64,000 bases of DNA from assembly GCA_002408205.1 (NCBI GenBank), contig DHQY01000013.1:1-64000 (forward strand), read 5' to 3'. The stretch comes from Bacteroidales bacterium UBA5326 (lineage in GTDB: Bacteria; Bacteroidota; Bacteroidia; Bacteroidales; UBA932). Every line of letters starts with the position of its first letter. Positions within the stretch are counted from its first letter, which is position 1. The notes below the pieces were generated by a model that was not told the origin of the DNA, did no database searches, and saw nothing but the letters and a program-made list of their open reading frames with translations. A program made the translations under genes and the position numbers. Positions 34,571-42,668 of this stretch are shown here, one piece after another.

Positions 34571-36554
34571 CTATGATAACGCCCTTACGGGCTTTCTCAC
34601 CGTATTTTTGAACGGCAGGTTCACCTTTTAGGACTTCTATGCTTTCTATACTATTGGGATTTATATCTTCAATGGCGTTTACCTCAACGCCGTTCACAAT
34701 ATAAAGGGGATCATTAATTTCCTTCTTTTGATTGGCATATCCTACCACAAAGACATCATCCAGTACTTTCACGTTTTCCTCATTTATTTGTTCTTTTGAC
34801 GTTCCCCTCAACTGAAAATTCAGGGGTATCACATAACTGACTTTTACGGGCTTGCCGTTTTTCATGGCCGGTTTTTCCCATTTGGGAGATGATTCCAGAA
34901 CACGGATTGCCTCGGCATCAATAGAAGGATCTACTCCTCTGAGTATCTTGGCGTTAGTAACTGTTCCATCTTCTGAAAGCTCATAAGAAGCTACCACCTT
35001 GCCCTGAATGCCCTGTTCCTTAGCAATTTTTGGATAGGTGATCTGCTTGAATACCCATAAAACAAATTCATTTTCGCCTTTTCCGTTGGCAAAAATGGCG
35101 GATTCGATTTCATTGTCCTGCGGACCGTCTGATTGCCTTACTTGAATATGGCTATTATGTCCGAGAGCAAAATTCAACGGAAAGTTGTATTTGACACTTA
35201 CTTTTTTCCCATTAACCATCCCCGGACGTTCCCATTTTGGAGAAGACTCCAGTACCCGTATGGCTTCGTCGTCCAGCAAAGGATCCGCTCCCCTGACGAT
35301 CCTGACATCAGTAATATATCCATCGGGGTCTATCACAAAAGAGGCTATCACCTTACCCTCAATCCCTTTGGTCCTGGCCTCCTTGGGATATTTCAAATGT
35401 TCAAACACCCAGCGAGTAAATTCGTCTTCCGCTTTTCCGTTGGCAAACAATGGTTTGGTTTCAATTAAAGCCAAAGGAACCAGTGAGTCCTGTTGGGGGA
35501 CAGGAACAACTGCAGGAGGTACAGGAGGAGGCAAGGGAGGTGTCTGGGGCTTGATATCCTGCTGCAAAGAAATTTGTATATCTTTGACAGATGAAATCTC
35601 TGTCAGACGGCCGGAGATTTCAGGCGCCGCAAAGGCCGATACGGCAACGAACGCGAGAGGCAGAGCGTATATGCACTTTGCAAACGCCCATTTACTTGAT
35701 TTCTTTTTCCACATCATAGTGATTCTTTTTTTAAGTTTGCTGTGATTAAAGCTGTTGACCATGGAGTAGCGTCTTGTGCCAACAGCTTTTTTAATTAATA
35801 ATAATTGATATTGTTTTGCATTGACACCGGCACGTAGCACCGAATCATCTGCCTGGAATTCATGCACCTGCTGCAAAGACTGTTTCATGAGCCAAACGGC
35901 CGGATTAAACCACTGGAAAACAATAAGAAGGTCCATTAGGATCAAATCCATTGAATGACCATGCTTTATGTGGGATAATTCATGAATAAGGATCTCGCGG
36001 CCGTCTTCGGTCATGTCTTTTTCCGATACCATGATATATCTCATCCAGCTGAAGGGGGCCATCTCTTTTGAATGGACAATCAGTCTGACTTTATTCTTTA
36101 CACCGGTTAGCCGGATACATTCAGAAAGAAGCGCCTGAAATTGTGGCGCCTTATTGTTTCTTCCTCCCGCACGCAGCTGCATGAAAAGCTTCAGATAGCA
36201 AACTGCATAACAGATAAGACAAACCAGTATGCCCAAACAATACACAATCCCTATCCATGTTACAACGCGGGCGAGAGAACTCGTTACGTTGTCTTCCGTT
36301 TCCAGCACACTGTAAGTCATTCCCTCCGGAATTACGAGTGCCGGAGCATCCTTTTCCACAAATCCCAGCCATCCGAAAAGGTCGAACGATCCGAAGACAC
36401 AAAGTGGCAAAAGAAGCGAAACGGGCAGGACGAGCAGCCAGACAATCCTGTTGAACTTATGAAAAGTCTCGTTGGCCAGAAAAAGGCGGTTAAAAAGATA
36501 AAAAAACAGAAACAACAGACCCGTTTTCAACAGATAGATGAGTAATGTCCCCAT
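34557..36554 (-). CDS. BlaR1/M56 membrane peptidase sensor with two TonB C-terminal domains and a plug-like tail
   Basis: 665 residues from the ATG at 36554 (a TTG at 36560 is less likely). Membrane helices lie at about 5-25, 38-58, 98-122 and 293-312. Between the last two is the M56 zinc protease site HELSH (191-195) with HEFQADD. After a Pro-rich spacer come two TonB-C domains, about 377-463 and 495-581, each with YPKxAxxxGIxGKVxxSF and the core AIRVLESSPKWExPxM. The tail (600-665) reads NDPLYIVNGVEV and SIESIEVLKGEPA, like a SusC plug segment. Family members cleave the BlaI-type repressor on a signal. It is paired with blaI, with 2 bases between them. Confidence 0.9.
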   Translation of the reverse strand: MGTLLIYLLKTGLLFLFFYLFNRLFLANETFHKFNRIVWLLVLPVSLLLPLCVFGSFDLFGWLGFVEKDAPALVIPEGMTYSVLETEDNVTSSLARVVTWIGIVYCLGILVCLICYAVCYLKLFMQLRAGGRNNKAPQFQALLSECIRLTGVKNKVRLIVHSKEMAPFSWMRYIMVSEKDMTEDGREILIHELSHIKHGHSMDLILMDLLIVFQWFNPAVWLMKQSLQQVHEFQADDSVLRAGVNAKQYQLLLIKKAVGTRRYSMVNSFNHSKLKKRITMMWKKKSSKWAFAKCIYALPLAFVAVSAFAAPEISGRLTEISSVKDIQISLQQDIKPQTPPLPPPVPPAVVPVPQQDSLVPLALIETKPLFANGKAEDEFTRWVFEHLKYPKEARTKGIEGKVIASFVIDPDGYITDVRIVRGADPLLDDEAIRVLESSPKWERPGMVNGKKVSVKYNFPLNFALGHNSHIQVRQSDGPQDNEIESAIFANGKGENEFVLWVFKQITYPKIAKEQGIQGKVVASYELSEDGTVTNAKILRGVDPSIDAEAIRVLESSPKWEKPAMKNGKPVKVSYVIPLNFQLRGTSKEQINEENVKVLDDVFVVGYANQKKEINDPLYIVNGVEVNAIEDINPNSIESIEVLKGEPAVQKYGEKARKGVIIVKLK

Positions 36555-36556
36555 GA

Positions 36557-36916
36557 TCAACTGTTTTTACGTTCCACCTCTTCTATAAGTTTCTTCAGAT
36601 CATTCAGAGAAATGGCCTCCTCTTCTATGAGTGAAGATACTGCACTGAAGGCAGAACTGCTGTAATATTTGTTGATGACTCCCCTTAGTGTGGATTTCCG
36701 GTATTCTTCACGGGAGACCGCTGCAAAATACTGGTAGGTATTTCCAAAGGGATTATGATCTACAAAGCCCTTTTCCTCCAATCCCCTGACAATAGTTGAC
36801 AGTGTGTTGAAATGGGGCCTTGGTTCGCTGTAACATTCCAGGAGTTCCCTTACAAAAAGAGGACCCTTTTCCCAGAACAGATTCATTACTTCTTCTTCCT
36901 TAGCTGTAAGTTTCAT
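36557..36916 (-). CDS. blaI: BlaI/MecI-family transcriptional repressor
   Basis: A 119-residue winged-helix protein starting MKLTAKEEEVMNLFWEKGPLFVRELLE, with FNTLSTIVRGLEEKGFVDH as recognition segment. The C-terminal helices (YYSSSAFSAVSSLIEEEAISLNDLKKLI) make the dimer. ATG 36916 is chosen since a start at 36937 would fall inside the operator. It represses its own operon with the M56 sensor until the sensor inactivates it. Such pairs in Bacteroidetes are widespread and often unrelated to beta-lactamase; no beta-lactamase gene is nearby. Confidence 0.92.
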   Translation of the reverse strand: MKLTAKEEEVMNLFWEKGPLFVRELLECYSEPRPHFNTLSTIVRGLEEKGFVDHNPFGNTYQYFAAVSREEYRKSTLRGVINKYYSSSAFSAVSSLIEEEAISLNDLKKLIEEVERKNS

Positions 36917-36951
36917 ATAGTTATATTTGCACAGCACAAATATAACTATAT
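36915..36951. promoter_or_regulatory. Probable BlaI operator (15-bp inverted repeat)
   Basis: ATATAGTTATATTTG (36915-36929) and its exact reverse complement CAAATATAACTATAT (36937-36951) flank a 7-base spacer. The repeat lies directly at the blaI start codon and covers the -7 element, an ideal position for autorepression. Related TAGTTAT/ATAACTA half-sites recur at 36956-36969. Confidence 0.8.
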
Positions 36952-36966
36952 ATTTTAGTTATACAA
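36937..36966 (-). promoter_or_regulatory. Promoter of the blaI-M56 operon
   Basis: On the minus strand TTG (36966-36964), a 19-base spacer and TATATTTG (36944-36937) match the Bacteroidetes consensus. The -7 element is inside the inverted repeat. Confidence 0.7.
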
Positions 36967-36975
36967 CTATTTTTC

Positions 36976-37746
36976 TTAGTTATTAAGGGAAATACGTCTG
37001 GCAACCGTTTTAATAGAAATATAATCGGTACCCTTCAATGCCTTTATCATCATACGGTTTCCCTTAATATCGATTATCCAGGAATCGTAAGTATGACAAT
37101 GCTGTCTTCTAACAGAAGGGATAGAATCAATAACCGAAGTCACCAGAAAGTCGCCGTACAAATGATACGGTTCAGACGAATTGTTTACCTGCAGCCAGTC
37201 TCCGTCAGTGAAAATATAACAGCATTGATGCCCGTCTTTAAGAAAACGCCATCTGTAACGCATGCCTCCCAGAGAGAATTCCCAAAGACCCTCAATTTCC
37301 CGGGAGAAATCTTTTTGTACACGACGTATGGAAAACGTATTATGCTGAGAGATGGATACACCCGGAAAAAGATATTCAGCAGAAAAGTAATTCATCCGAT
37401 TCCTTGAAGTTTTTATGAGCGAGAAAATAAGTCTGACCGGGACATCCAGCGGAGAACATCCTGTTATAAGCAGTGCCTTTCCGTCTTCGGACAAAAAAGA
37501 ATAGGTATATTCATTCCCCTCATACCAGCCGGCACAGGACGTGTCGGCATAGAGGCCGCAGGCGTAAAATTCATTTCCGTTATCCCGGAATTCAAGAACT
37601 GAACAATCATTTGTGCGCAGATACTTCCCGTCTACCTGATCCAGCACCCACAGACCTTTTAAAGCCTGCTTATTATCTTCACGACCGCATGCGGGAAAGA
37701 TGATCAATAAGGATAACAAAAAAATAAAAGCACTTTTTCTATCCAT
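36976..37746 (-). CDS. Lipoprotein of unknown function with two lipocalin-like halves
   Basis: A 256-residue exported protein (lipobox IFPAC). The region after the lipobox (LKGLWVLDQVDGKY, VLEFRDNGNEFYACG) and the second half (IEGLWEFSLGGMRYRWRFLKDGHQCCYIF) both open with the G-x-W pattern and beta strands of lipocalin-like domains seen in Bacteroidetes lipoproteins. This suggests an internal repeat. No known family name can be given. The ATG at 37746 is preceded directly by a GTG. It ends 10 bases before the blaI promoter and is codirectional. Confidence 0.65.
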   Translation of the reverse strand: MDRKSAFIFLLSLLIIFPACGREDNKQALKGLWVLDQVDGKYLRTNDCSVLEFRDNGNEFYACGLYADTSCAGWYEGNEYTYSFLSEDGKALLITGCSPLDVPVRLIFSLIKTSRNRMNYFSAEYLFPGVSISQHNTFSIRRVQKDFSREIEGLWEFSLGGMRYRWRFLKDGHQCCYIFTDGDWLQVNNSSEPYHLYGDFLVTSVIDSIPSVRRQHCHTYDSWIIDIKGNRMMIKALKGTDYISIKTVARRISLNN

Positions 37747-37772
37747 CACACATCACTTTATGTACAAAGATA

Positions 37773-38216
37773 TTATTTTATTCTGAAATAACTAATTTTC
37801 AATGCAATACTATCAGTCTCTGGCACAATTATCATGGCCTCCCGAAACGAGGGAGGCCCCGTTCTGACCCGGGCATGGTTACTAAAGGCATAGGGTTCGG
37901 TGGGGATCTTATATAGGGTGCGGCTGTCGAGCCGTCCGTTCCGGTTAAGATCGTGGTATGCCGAGACCGCATAGGTGCCCCGGGGAAGTTCAACAGTGAA
38001 TTCCATTACGGGAGCCGTAATGTCCTTAATTATTCCTTTAATGGGCTCCTTCAGAAACGTATGCTCCGAATTATAAACAGCAAGCAGGAGCTGACCCTGT
38101 TTGCCTTCAAACCCGGACACTGAGATCCTAAGCGGATAAACGGATTCACCGGTGTTCTGTGCCATTAGCAACACAGGAAGGAATAACAGGAAAAAAACAA
38201 TTTCAGAAAACTTCAT
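37773..38216 (-). CDS. Secreted DUF2141-type protein
   Basis: A 147-residue protein with a signal peptide (MKFSEIVFFLLFLPVLLMAQ). The mature part shows LRISVSGFEGKQGQLLLAVYN, LPRGTYAVSAYHDLNRNGRLD and GPPSFREAMIIV, which are the DUF2141 hallmarks. The fold is probably an Ig-like beta sandwich and the function unknown. The ATG at 38216 is at the signal peptide; the upstream alternative at 38231 adds five unlikely residues. Confidence 0.85.
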   Translation of the reverse strand: MKFSEIVFFLLFLPVLLMAQNTGESVYPLRISVSGFEGKQGQLLLAVYNSEHTFLKEPIKGIIKDITAPVMEFTVELPRGTYAVSAYHDLNRNGRLDSRTLYKIPTEPYAFSNHARVRTGPPSFREAMIIVPETDSIALKISYFRIK

Positions 38217-38259
38217 TGTCCAAAAATACATTAAATTTCAGGAAAATTTTCACCCGGCA

Positions 38260-39315
38260 ATGAACAAGCTCCTCAATCGCATGAATCCACAGGAATTGGG
38301 TTCGCTTTTCCCGATTTTCCTGACAAAACACAACCCTGCATGGTCAGAGCTTTTCCTTCAGGAAAAAGACCTGATAGCCGGCAGACTCGTCCAGGAAAAA
38401 AAATGCACAGAAGATACACTGAGGATCAGACATATAGGCAGCACCTCAATCCCGGGAATAATGGCAAAACCCACCATTGATATACTGCTGGAGATCACTA
38501 ATGCCACAAACTGCGACCACCTGATCCGGGAAATAAAAAATTTAGGCTACCATTATATTCCCAAACCTGAGAATCCCCCACCGCACATGATGTTTGTTAA
38601 AGGGTACACACCGGAAGGTTTTCGCGGACAGTCCTACCATCTGCATGTCAGGTACCGGGGAGACTGGGACGAGCCGTATTTCAGGAATTACCTCTCTGCG
38701 CACCCGCTCATCGCAAAGGAATACGAAGATCTTAAAATATCACTTGCAAAAAAATTCCGCTATGACCGTGACGGATATACAGCGGCAAAGGCCGGTTTTA
38801 TTTCCCGGGTTAATGAATGCGCAAGAATTGCCGCTATGCCGGTAATTGAAACAAAAAGGCTGAACATCCGGCCTCTTACCTGCAAAGAACTCGAAGCATA
38901 TGCAAAAGACCTTATGGGTGCAGACAGCCCCGATGATGTAGCCATGGCAGAAGCCATCTGTAATGACCTGCTACCCTGCCTCTCCGATCACCGCAATCAT
39001 CCGCTTTTCTATACAATGTGGATAATGACTCTACAAAATACCCCAACACAGGCAGGCGCCCTTTGCTTTCATGGAGCACCCGATACAAAGGGTGTGGTAG
39101 AAATTGGATACGGAACGGAACAGGAATTCAGGAATAAAGGATTAATGACCGAGGCGGTAGCCGCCATGATTGAATGGATGCGAACCTGCCCTGCCATTAA
39201 AACCGTAGTAGCGAACACCACTCCCGACAACCCGGCTTCTGTGAGAGTACTTGAAAAGAACGGATTTAACAAAAAAGGCCGCAATTCTATTGCAGCCTAT
39301 TGTTTATATCTGTGA
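38260..39315 (+). CDS. GrpB-family / GNAT acetyltransferase fusion
   Basis: 351 residues with two domains. About 15-175 is a GrpB/UPF0157 nucleotidyltransferase-like domain (LRIRHIGSTSIPGIMAKPTIDILLEI, YHLHVRYRGD, HPLIAKEYEDLK). About 190-350 is a GNAT N-acetyltransferase (ETKRLNIRPLTCKELEAY, VEIGYGTEQEFRNKGLMTEAVAAMIEWM, NPASVRVLEKNGFNKKG). GNAT uses acetyl-CoA; substrates of both domains are unknown. The start MNKLLNRM is chosen because upstream residues lie inside the divergent signal-peptide gene. The stop codon lies inside the 3' end of the convergent tRNA gene. Confidence 0.85.
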   Translation: MNKLLNRMNPQELGSLFPIFLTKHNPAWSELFLQEKDLIAGRLVQEKKCTEDTLRIRHIGSTSIPGIMAKPTIDILLEITNATNCDHLIREIKNLGYHYIPKPENPPPHMMFVKGYTPEGFRGQSYHLHVRYRGDWDEPYFRNYLSAHPLIAKEYEDLKISLAKKFRYDRDGYTAAKAGFISRVNECARIAAMPVIETKRLNIRPLTCKELEAYAKDLMGADSPDDVAMAEAICNDLLPCLSDHRNHPLFYTMWIMTLQNTPTQAGALCFHGAPDTKGVVEIGYGTEQEFRNKGLMTEAVAAMIEWMRTCPAIKTVVANTTPDNPASVRVLEKNGFNKKGRNSIAAYCLYL

Positions 39316-39386
39316 CCCCGGCGGGATTCAAACCCACAACCTTTTGATCCGTAGTCAAATGCTCTATTCAGTTGAGCTACGGGGCC
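39313..39386 (-). tRNA. tRNA-Arg (anticodon ACG)
   Basis: 74 bases fold as a cloverleaf. The acceptor GGCCCCG pairs with CGGGGTC with one G-U. The D arm begins GTAGCTCAACTGAATAGAGC. The anticodon stem TTTGA/TCAAA encloses the loop CTACGGA, giving anticodon ACG. The T arm contains GGTTTGAATCC. CCA is not encoded. Anticodon ACG (inosine after editing) reads CGU/CGC/CGA arginine codons. It follows rplS on the same strand, 12 bases after its stop. Confidence 0.95.
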
Positions 39387-39398
39387 GTTACATAGCAC

Positions 39399-39788
39399 CT
39401 ATGCGTTGGACCCGTCAGAAGCGGTCTCTTTTTCGATAACCACTCTTCTTTCTTTAATACGGGCTTTCTTGCCGGTAAGGTTTCTCAGATAGAAGATGCG
39501 GGCACGGCGTACTTTGCCGTATTTATTCACTTCTATAGTATCGATAAGCGGAGAAACAACGGGGAAGATACGTTCTACGCCAACACCGTTTGAAATCTTA
39601 CGTACTGTAAATGTTTCGGTGGCGCCGGAACCTTTGCGCTGAATGCATACACCACGAAATCTCTGCAAACGTTCTTTGTTCTCATCCTTAATGATATATG
39701 TCACCGTTATCGTATCACCCGATTTAAAATTCGGGAATTTCTTACTCTCCGATGCAAATGCTTGTTCTGCTACTTTAATTAAGTCCAT
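39399..39788 (-). CDS. rplS: 50S ribosomal protein L19
   Basis: A 129-residue protein of the large subunit at the 30S-50S interface. Typical segments are FKSGDTITVTYIIKDENKERLQRFRGVCIQRKGSG, TFTVRKISNGVGVERIFPVVSPLIDTIEVNKYGKVRRARIFYLRNLTGKKARIKE. The C-terminal extension (RRVVIEKETASDGSNA) is slightly longer than in many bacteria. It has its own good promoter; the tRNA-Arg gene is next downstream. Confidence 0.98.
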   Translation of the reverse strand: MDLIKVAEQAFASESKKFPNFKSGDTITVTYIIKDENKERLQRFRGVCIQRKGSGATETFTVRKISNGVGVERIFPVVSPLIDTIEVNKYGKVRRARIFYLRNLTGKKARIKERRVVIEKETASDGSNA

Positions 39789-39820
39789 CTTAGTACGTCT
39801 CCATATTATTTTTGGGCTTG

Positions 39821-39852
39821 CAAAGGTAGTTCTTTTTTCTTTTTACCCAAAC
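39821..39852 (-). promoter_or_regulatory. Promoter of rplS (Bacteroidetes consensus)
   Basis: On the minus strand TTTG (39852-39849), a 20-base A-rich spacer and TACCTTTG (39828-39821) form a complete -33/-7 match, 33 bases before the rplS ATG. It is one of the best promoters in the window. Confidence 0.8.
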
Positions 39853-39858
39853 TTTTTA

Positions 39859-40938
39859 TTAACATTTATATAACGCTCCTCCAATATTATCCCTCATGCT
39901 TCCGGTTACTGAAGATAAACAGGATGGTATATCACATACATACAATACACCCAGAAAAGCGAACACGAGCGCTTCTTTAAAGTTAACAGTCAATTTATCA
40001 GGCACTTGATACGTGACCTGTGGAGCTGCCGCCGCCATTCGCTCCAAAAGAAAAATATTAAAGGCGCCACCCCCGGTTACCAGAATTTTAGACCCGGGCC
40101 TGACATTATGTGCTATCTGCACGGCTACATGTTCACAAAATGTACATAAAGTATCCTCAAGGGAAAGACCGAATGAATCTGTCAACGGCAACACTTCTTC
40201 CTCTACCCACTCCCTCCCCAGGGATTTAGGTCCGCTTTGGCGGTAAAAAGGCAAGTTATTGAGCGCATCGAGCAAGGTTTCATGCACATTACCGCTTCTG
40301 GCGGTCAGGCCGTCGCGGTCATATTCCTTTCCTGTCCGACGCATATAGTGGTTCAATACATAATTAACCGGCGAGATATCGTATGCACTGCGGCTGCCGT
40401 CCGGAGCATCGGAAGAAATATTGGAAAATCCTCCCAGGTTCAGACAATAGTCATAATCCGAAAAAAGACAGCGGTCTCCTATGGGGACCAAAGGAGCTCC
40501 CTGACCGTGTAACGCCACATCGGTCGTCCGGAAATCACAAACAACAGGTACACCGGTTTCCGCAGCAATACCCGCCCCGCTTCCTATCTGACAGGTAAAA
40601 CGGAAGGCCGGACGGTGAAAAATCGTATGACCGTGCGAAGCTATTAGATCAGGTCTTACGCTGTATTGTTCCATAAAAGCCCCGGACTGTTCTCCCAGGT
40701 ATATACCGTAATCTGAATGCAAACGGGCAAAATCCTCTGCATTAAGCGACTGTGCAGTAGCCAAAAGATGCTTCAGTTCGGAAGGGTACGTTACCGAATG
40801 GGCGTGTAATACCCGGTAGGACCATTTTCCGGCCAATAAGGTAAACCTGGCCAGACAAAGGTCCAGTCCGTCCAGCGAAGTGCCCGACATCAGTCCCAGT
40901 GCCGTGATCCCCCTTGCGGGGTCATAAACAGTTACCAT
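39859..40938 (-). CDS. anmK: Anhydro-N-acetylmuramic acid kinase
   Basis: A 359-residue cytoplasmic kinase of peptidoglycan recycling, which opens and phosphorylates 1,6-anhydro-MurNAc. The ATP-binding/phosphate loop is GLMSGTSLDGLDLCL, with VVCDFRTTDVALHGQGAPLVP in the middle and ILVTGGGAFNIFLL near the end, as in the family. The start overlaps the end of the M23 peptidase gene by 7 bases, so wall hydrolysis and wall recycling are genetically coupled. Confidence 0.94.
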   Translation of the reverse strand: MVTVYDPARGITALGLMSGTSLDGLDLCLARFTLLAGKWSYRVLHAHSVTYPSELKHLLATAQSLNAEDFARLHSDYGIYLGEQSGAFMEQYSVRPDLIASHGHTIFHRPAFRFTCQIGSGAGIAAETGVPVVCDFRTTDVALHGQGAPLVPIGDRCLFSDYDYCLNLGGFSNISSDAPDGSRSAYDISPVNYVLNHYMRRTGKEYDRDGLTARSGNVHETLLDALNNLPFYRQSGPKSLGREWVEEEVLPLTDSFGLSLEDTLCTFCEHVAVQIAHNVRPGSKILVTGGGAFNIFLLERMAAAAPQVTYQVPDKLTVNFKEALVFAFLGVLYVCDIPSCLSSVTGSMRDNIGGALYKC

Positions 40939-42668
40939 ATGAATGACGTATTATAGGTGGTTGAATTTTGCCTGTTATCGGTCACAACAAGTTCCAGATT
41001 GTGTTTTTTACCTTTTTCAATCCGTCGCGGGTCGAGCGTTCCGGTAATTCTGGAACGTTTACCGTCATGTACAAAAAGCGCCCATTTTCCGTCTATCGTT
41101 ACCCGATATGAATCTATGCCCGAGCATTCGTCTTTAATCGTAAAATAGACAGCATGCCGTCCGCGGACGTCCCCCCCTTTATTGAATGAAGCGGAAACTG
41201 TAGGAGCAATGGTATCGACCGATATCCGGAACCGTCCAAAAGCATTGGTAAAGGCCGTCAGCACACTGTCCTTCCGCTCTCCTCCCACTGACTGCCAGGG
41301 ACCCGTATGGGCCTGTCGTAGCAAAATAACTTTGTCGAGCAATGAATGGGGAATTGAAGAAGGAATATTCATCTGAACGCACATTGGCATATGAAGCGGC
41401 TCGTCCGCCGTATAAAGGATCCATTCGTCCGGAGCTGCTTTAATGGCGCTGAACGGAATATTCTTGTATAAGGCGCGTGCAGGCACACTTATTCTCAGGC
41501 CGTCTGCCGTAAAAGAATTCTCTTTGTCCCAGAAAAACAGCTGTCCGTATTCCTGATTTATGACAGAAACGGTCCGGTCAGTAGAATCGATTGTCGAAGC
41601 TTCCGGGTGAAATCCGTCTGTAAGGACCTTCAACGATTTCACTTTCCTGACTGAAAATTCGCGCCGGGAAAAATTACCGGCAGCATCACTTACGGTAACA
41701 GTTAGTTTGTGTGTCAGTGAATCGGGCAGCGAAATAAGTCCATTTGCAGGGGCCAGGATCCTGTCACGCAATACGTTTCCGGGTTCGACCCAGGTTTTGA
41801 GCAGGCTGCGGTAGTTACGGGCTCTTTCCGGAAACTGAATAAGAGAATTAATATAGCGCGTTTTATCCAGTGGCAGATCCCCGTTTTCATAACAAAAGCA
41901 CACCTTACCGTCAAGTTCAACGGTCCATTTTTGTATACCCATCCGGGAATTTGTCCCGTTCATTCGGTCAATGGCGTCTACCGAAACATAAAAAGTATCG
42001 GGCACATTTATGAGTACACGGTTTTTCTGACCGTCAAGACCGGCTATCAACCGCGAGCCCGGCGTCCCATAATCGCCGGTATAATACTCATGGAACTGTA
42101 TAAGCCTGAATTCGGGGGGCAGATTGTCCTGAAATGAGAACACCCTGTGCCCCAACAAATCGGCCGAAAATTCCGACTGTAGTGAATCTGTATAGCGTAT
42201 TTCAAAATGAAGATGCGGTCCGGCCGAGTCTCCCGAATTGCCCGCCTTTGCAATCTCCTGGCCTTTTTTTACGGGAAAAAGAACGGGGTCGCAAACCAGG
42301 TCCACTCGGAAAGATTCCAGCCTGTATTGTTGTTCTTCCACATATTTTGCCACAGAGGGAGCAAAACGGTCCAGATGGCCGTAAAGCGATACAGTGCCGT
42401 TGGAATGTGAAATGTAAAGAGCATTGCCGTAACCTCCGGGCGATACAGTAATCCGGGAAATGTAACCGTCGGCAGCCGCATACACAGGAGCACCCTTAAC
42501 ACCGCCTACCCTGAAATCAAGTCCGGAATGGAAATGATTGGCCCTGAATTCGCCCACGCTGCCGCTTAATGTAAGCGGATTTGTGCGTACAGGTTCCACA
42601 TAATATCCTTTCAGAAACGGAACCTGTGCAAGGGCAATGAGTGCCGTCAGAAAAACGGTCCGGATCAT
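40932..42668 (-). CDS. Secreted M23 (LytM) metallopeptidase
   Basis: A 578-residue exported protein (MIRTVFLTALIALAQVPFLKG). The LytM domain is near the N-terminus (about 40-180): FHSGLDFRVGG with zinc His and Asp, VSLYGHLDRF, and HLHFEI with the last zinc His. All catalytic residues are present, so it is probably an active endopeptidase cutting peptidoglycan cross-links. The long C-terminal part is beta-rich with Ig-like segments (LTVTVSDAAGNFSRREFSV, DECSGIDSYRVTIDGKW). It overlaps dnaJ by 4 bases at its start. Confidence 0.9.
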   Translation of the reverse strand: MIRTVFLTALIALAQVPFLKGYYVEPVRTNPLTLSGSVGEFRANHFHSGLDFRVGGVKGAPVYAAADGYISRITVSPGGYGNALYISHSNGTVSLYGHLDRFAPSVAKYVEEQQYRLESFRVDLVCDPVLFPVKKGQEIAKAGNSGDSAGPHLHFEIRYTDSLQSEFSADLLGHRVFSFQDNLPPEFRLIQFHEYYTGDYGTPGSRLIAGLDGQKNRVLINVPDTFYVSVDAIDRMNGTNSRMGIQKWTVELDGKVCFCYENGDLPLDKTRYINSLIQFPERARNYRSLLKTWVEPGNVLRDRILAPANGLISLPDSLTHKLTVTVSDAAGNFSRREFSVRKVKSLKVLTDGFHPEASTIDSTDRTVSVINQEYGQLFFWDKENSFTADGLRISVPARALYKNIPFSAIKAAPDEWILYTADEPLHMPMCVQMNIPSSIPHSLLDKVILLRQAHTGPWQSVGGERKDSVLTAFTNAFGRFRISVDTIAPTVSASFNKGGDVRGRHAVYFTIKDECSGIDSYRVTIDGKWALFVHDGKRSRITGTLDPRRIEKGKKHNLELVVTDNRQNSTTYNTSFIW

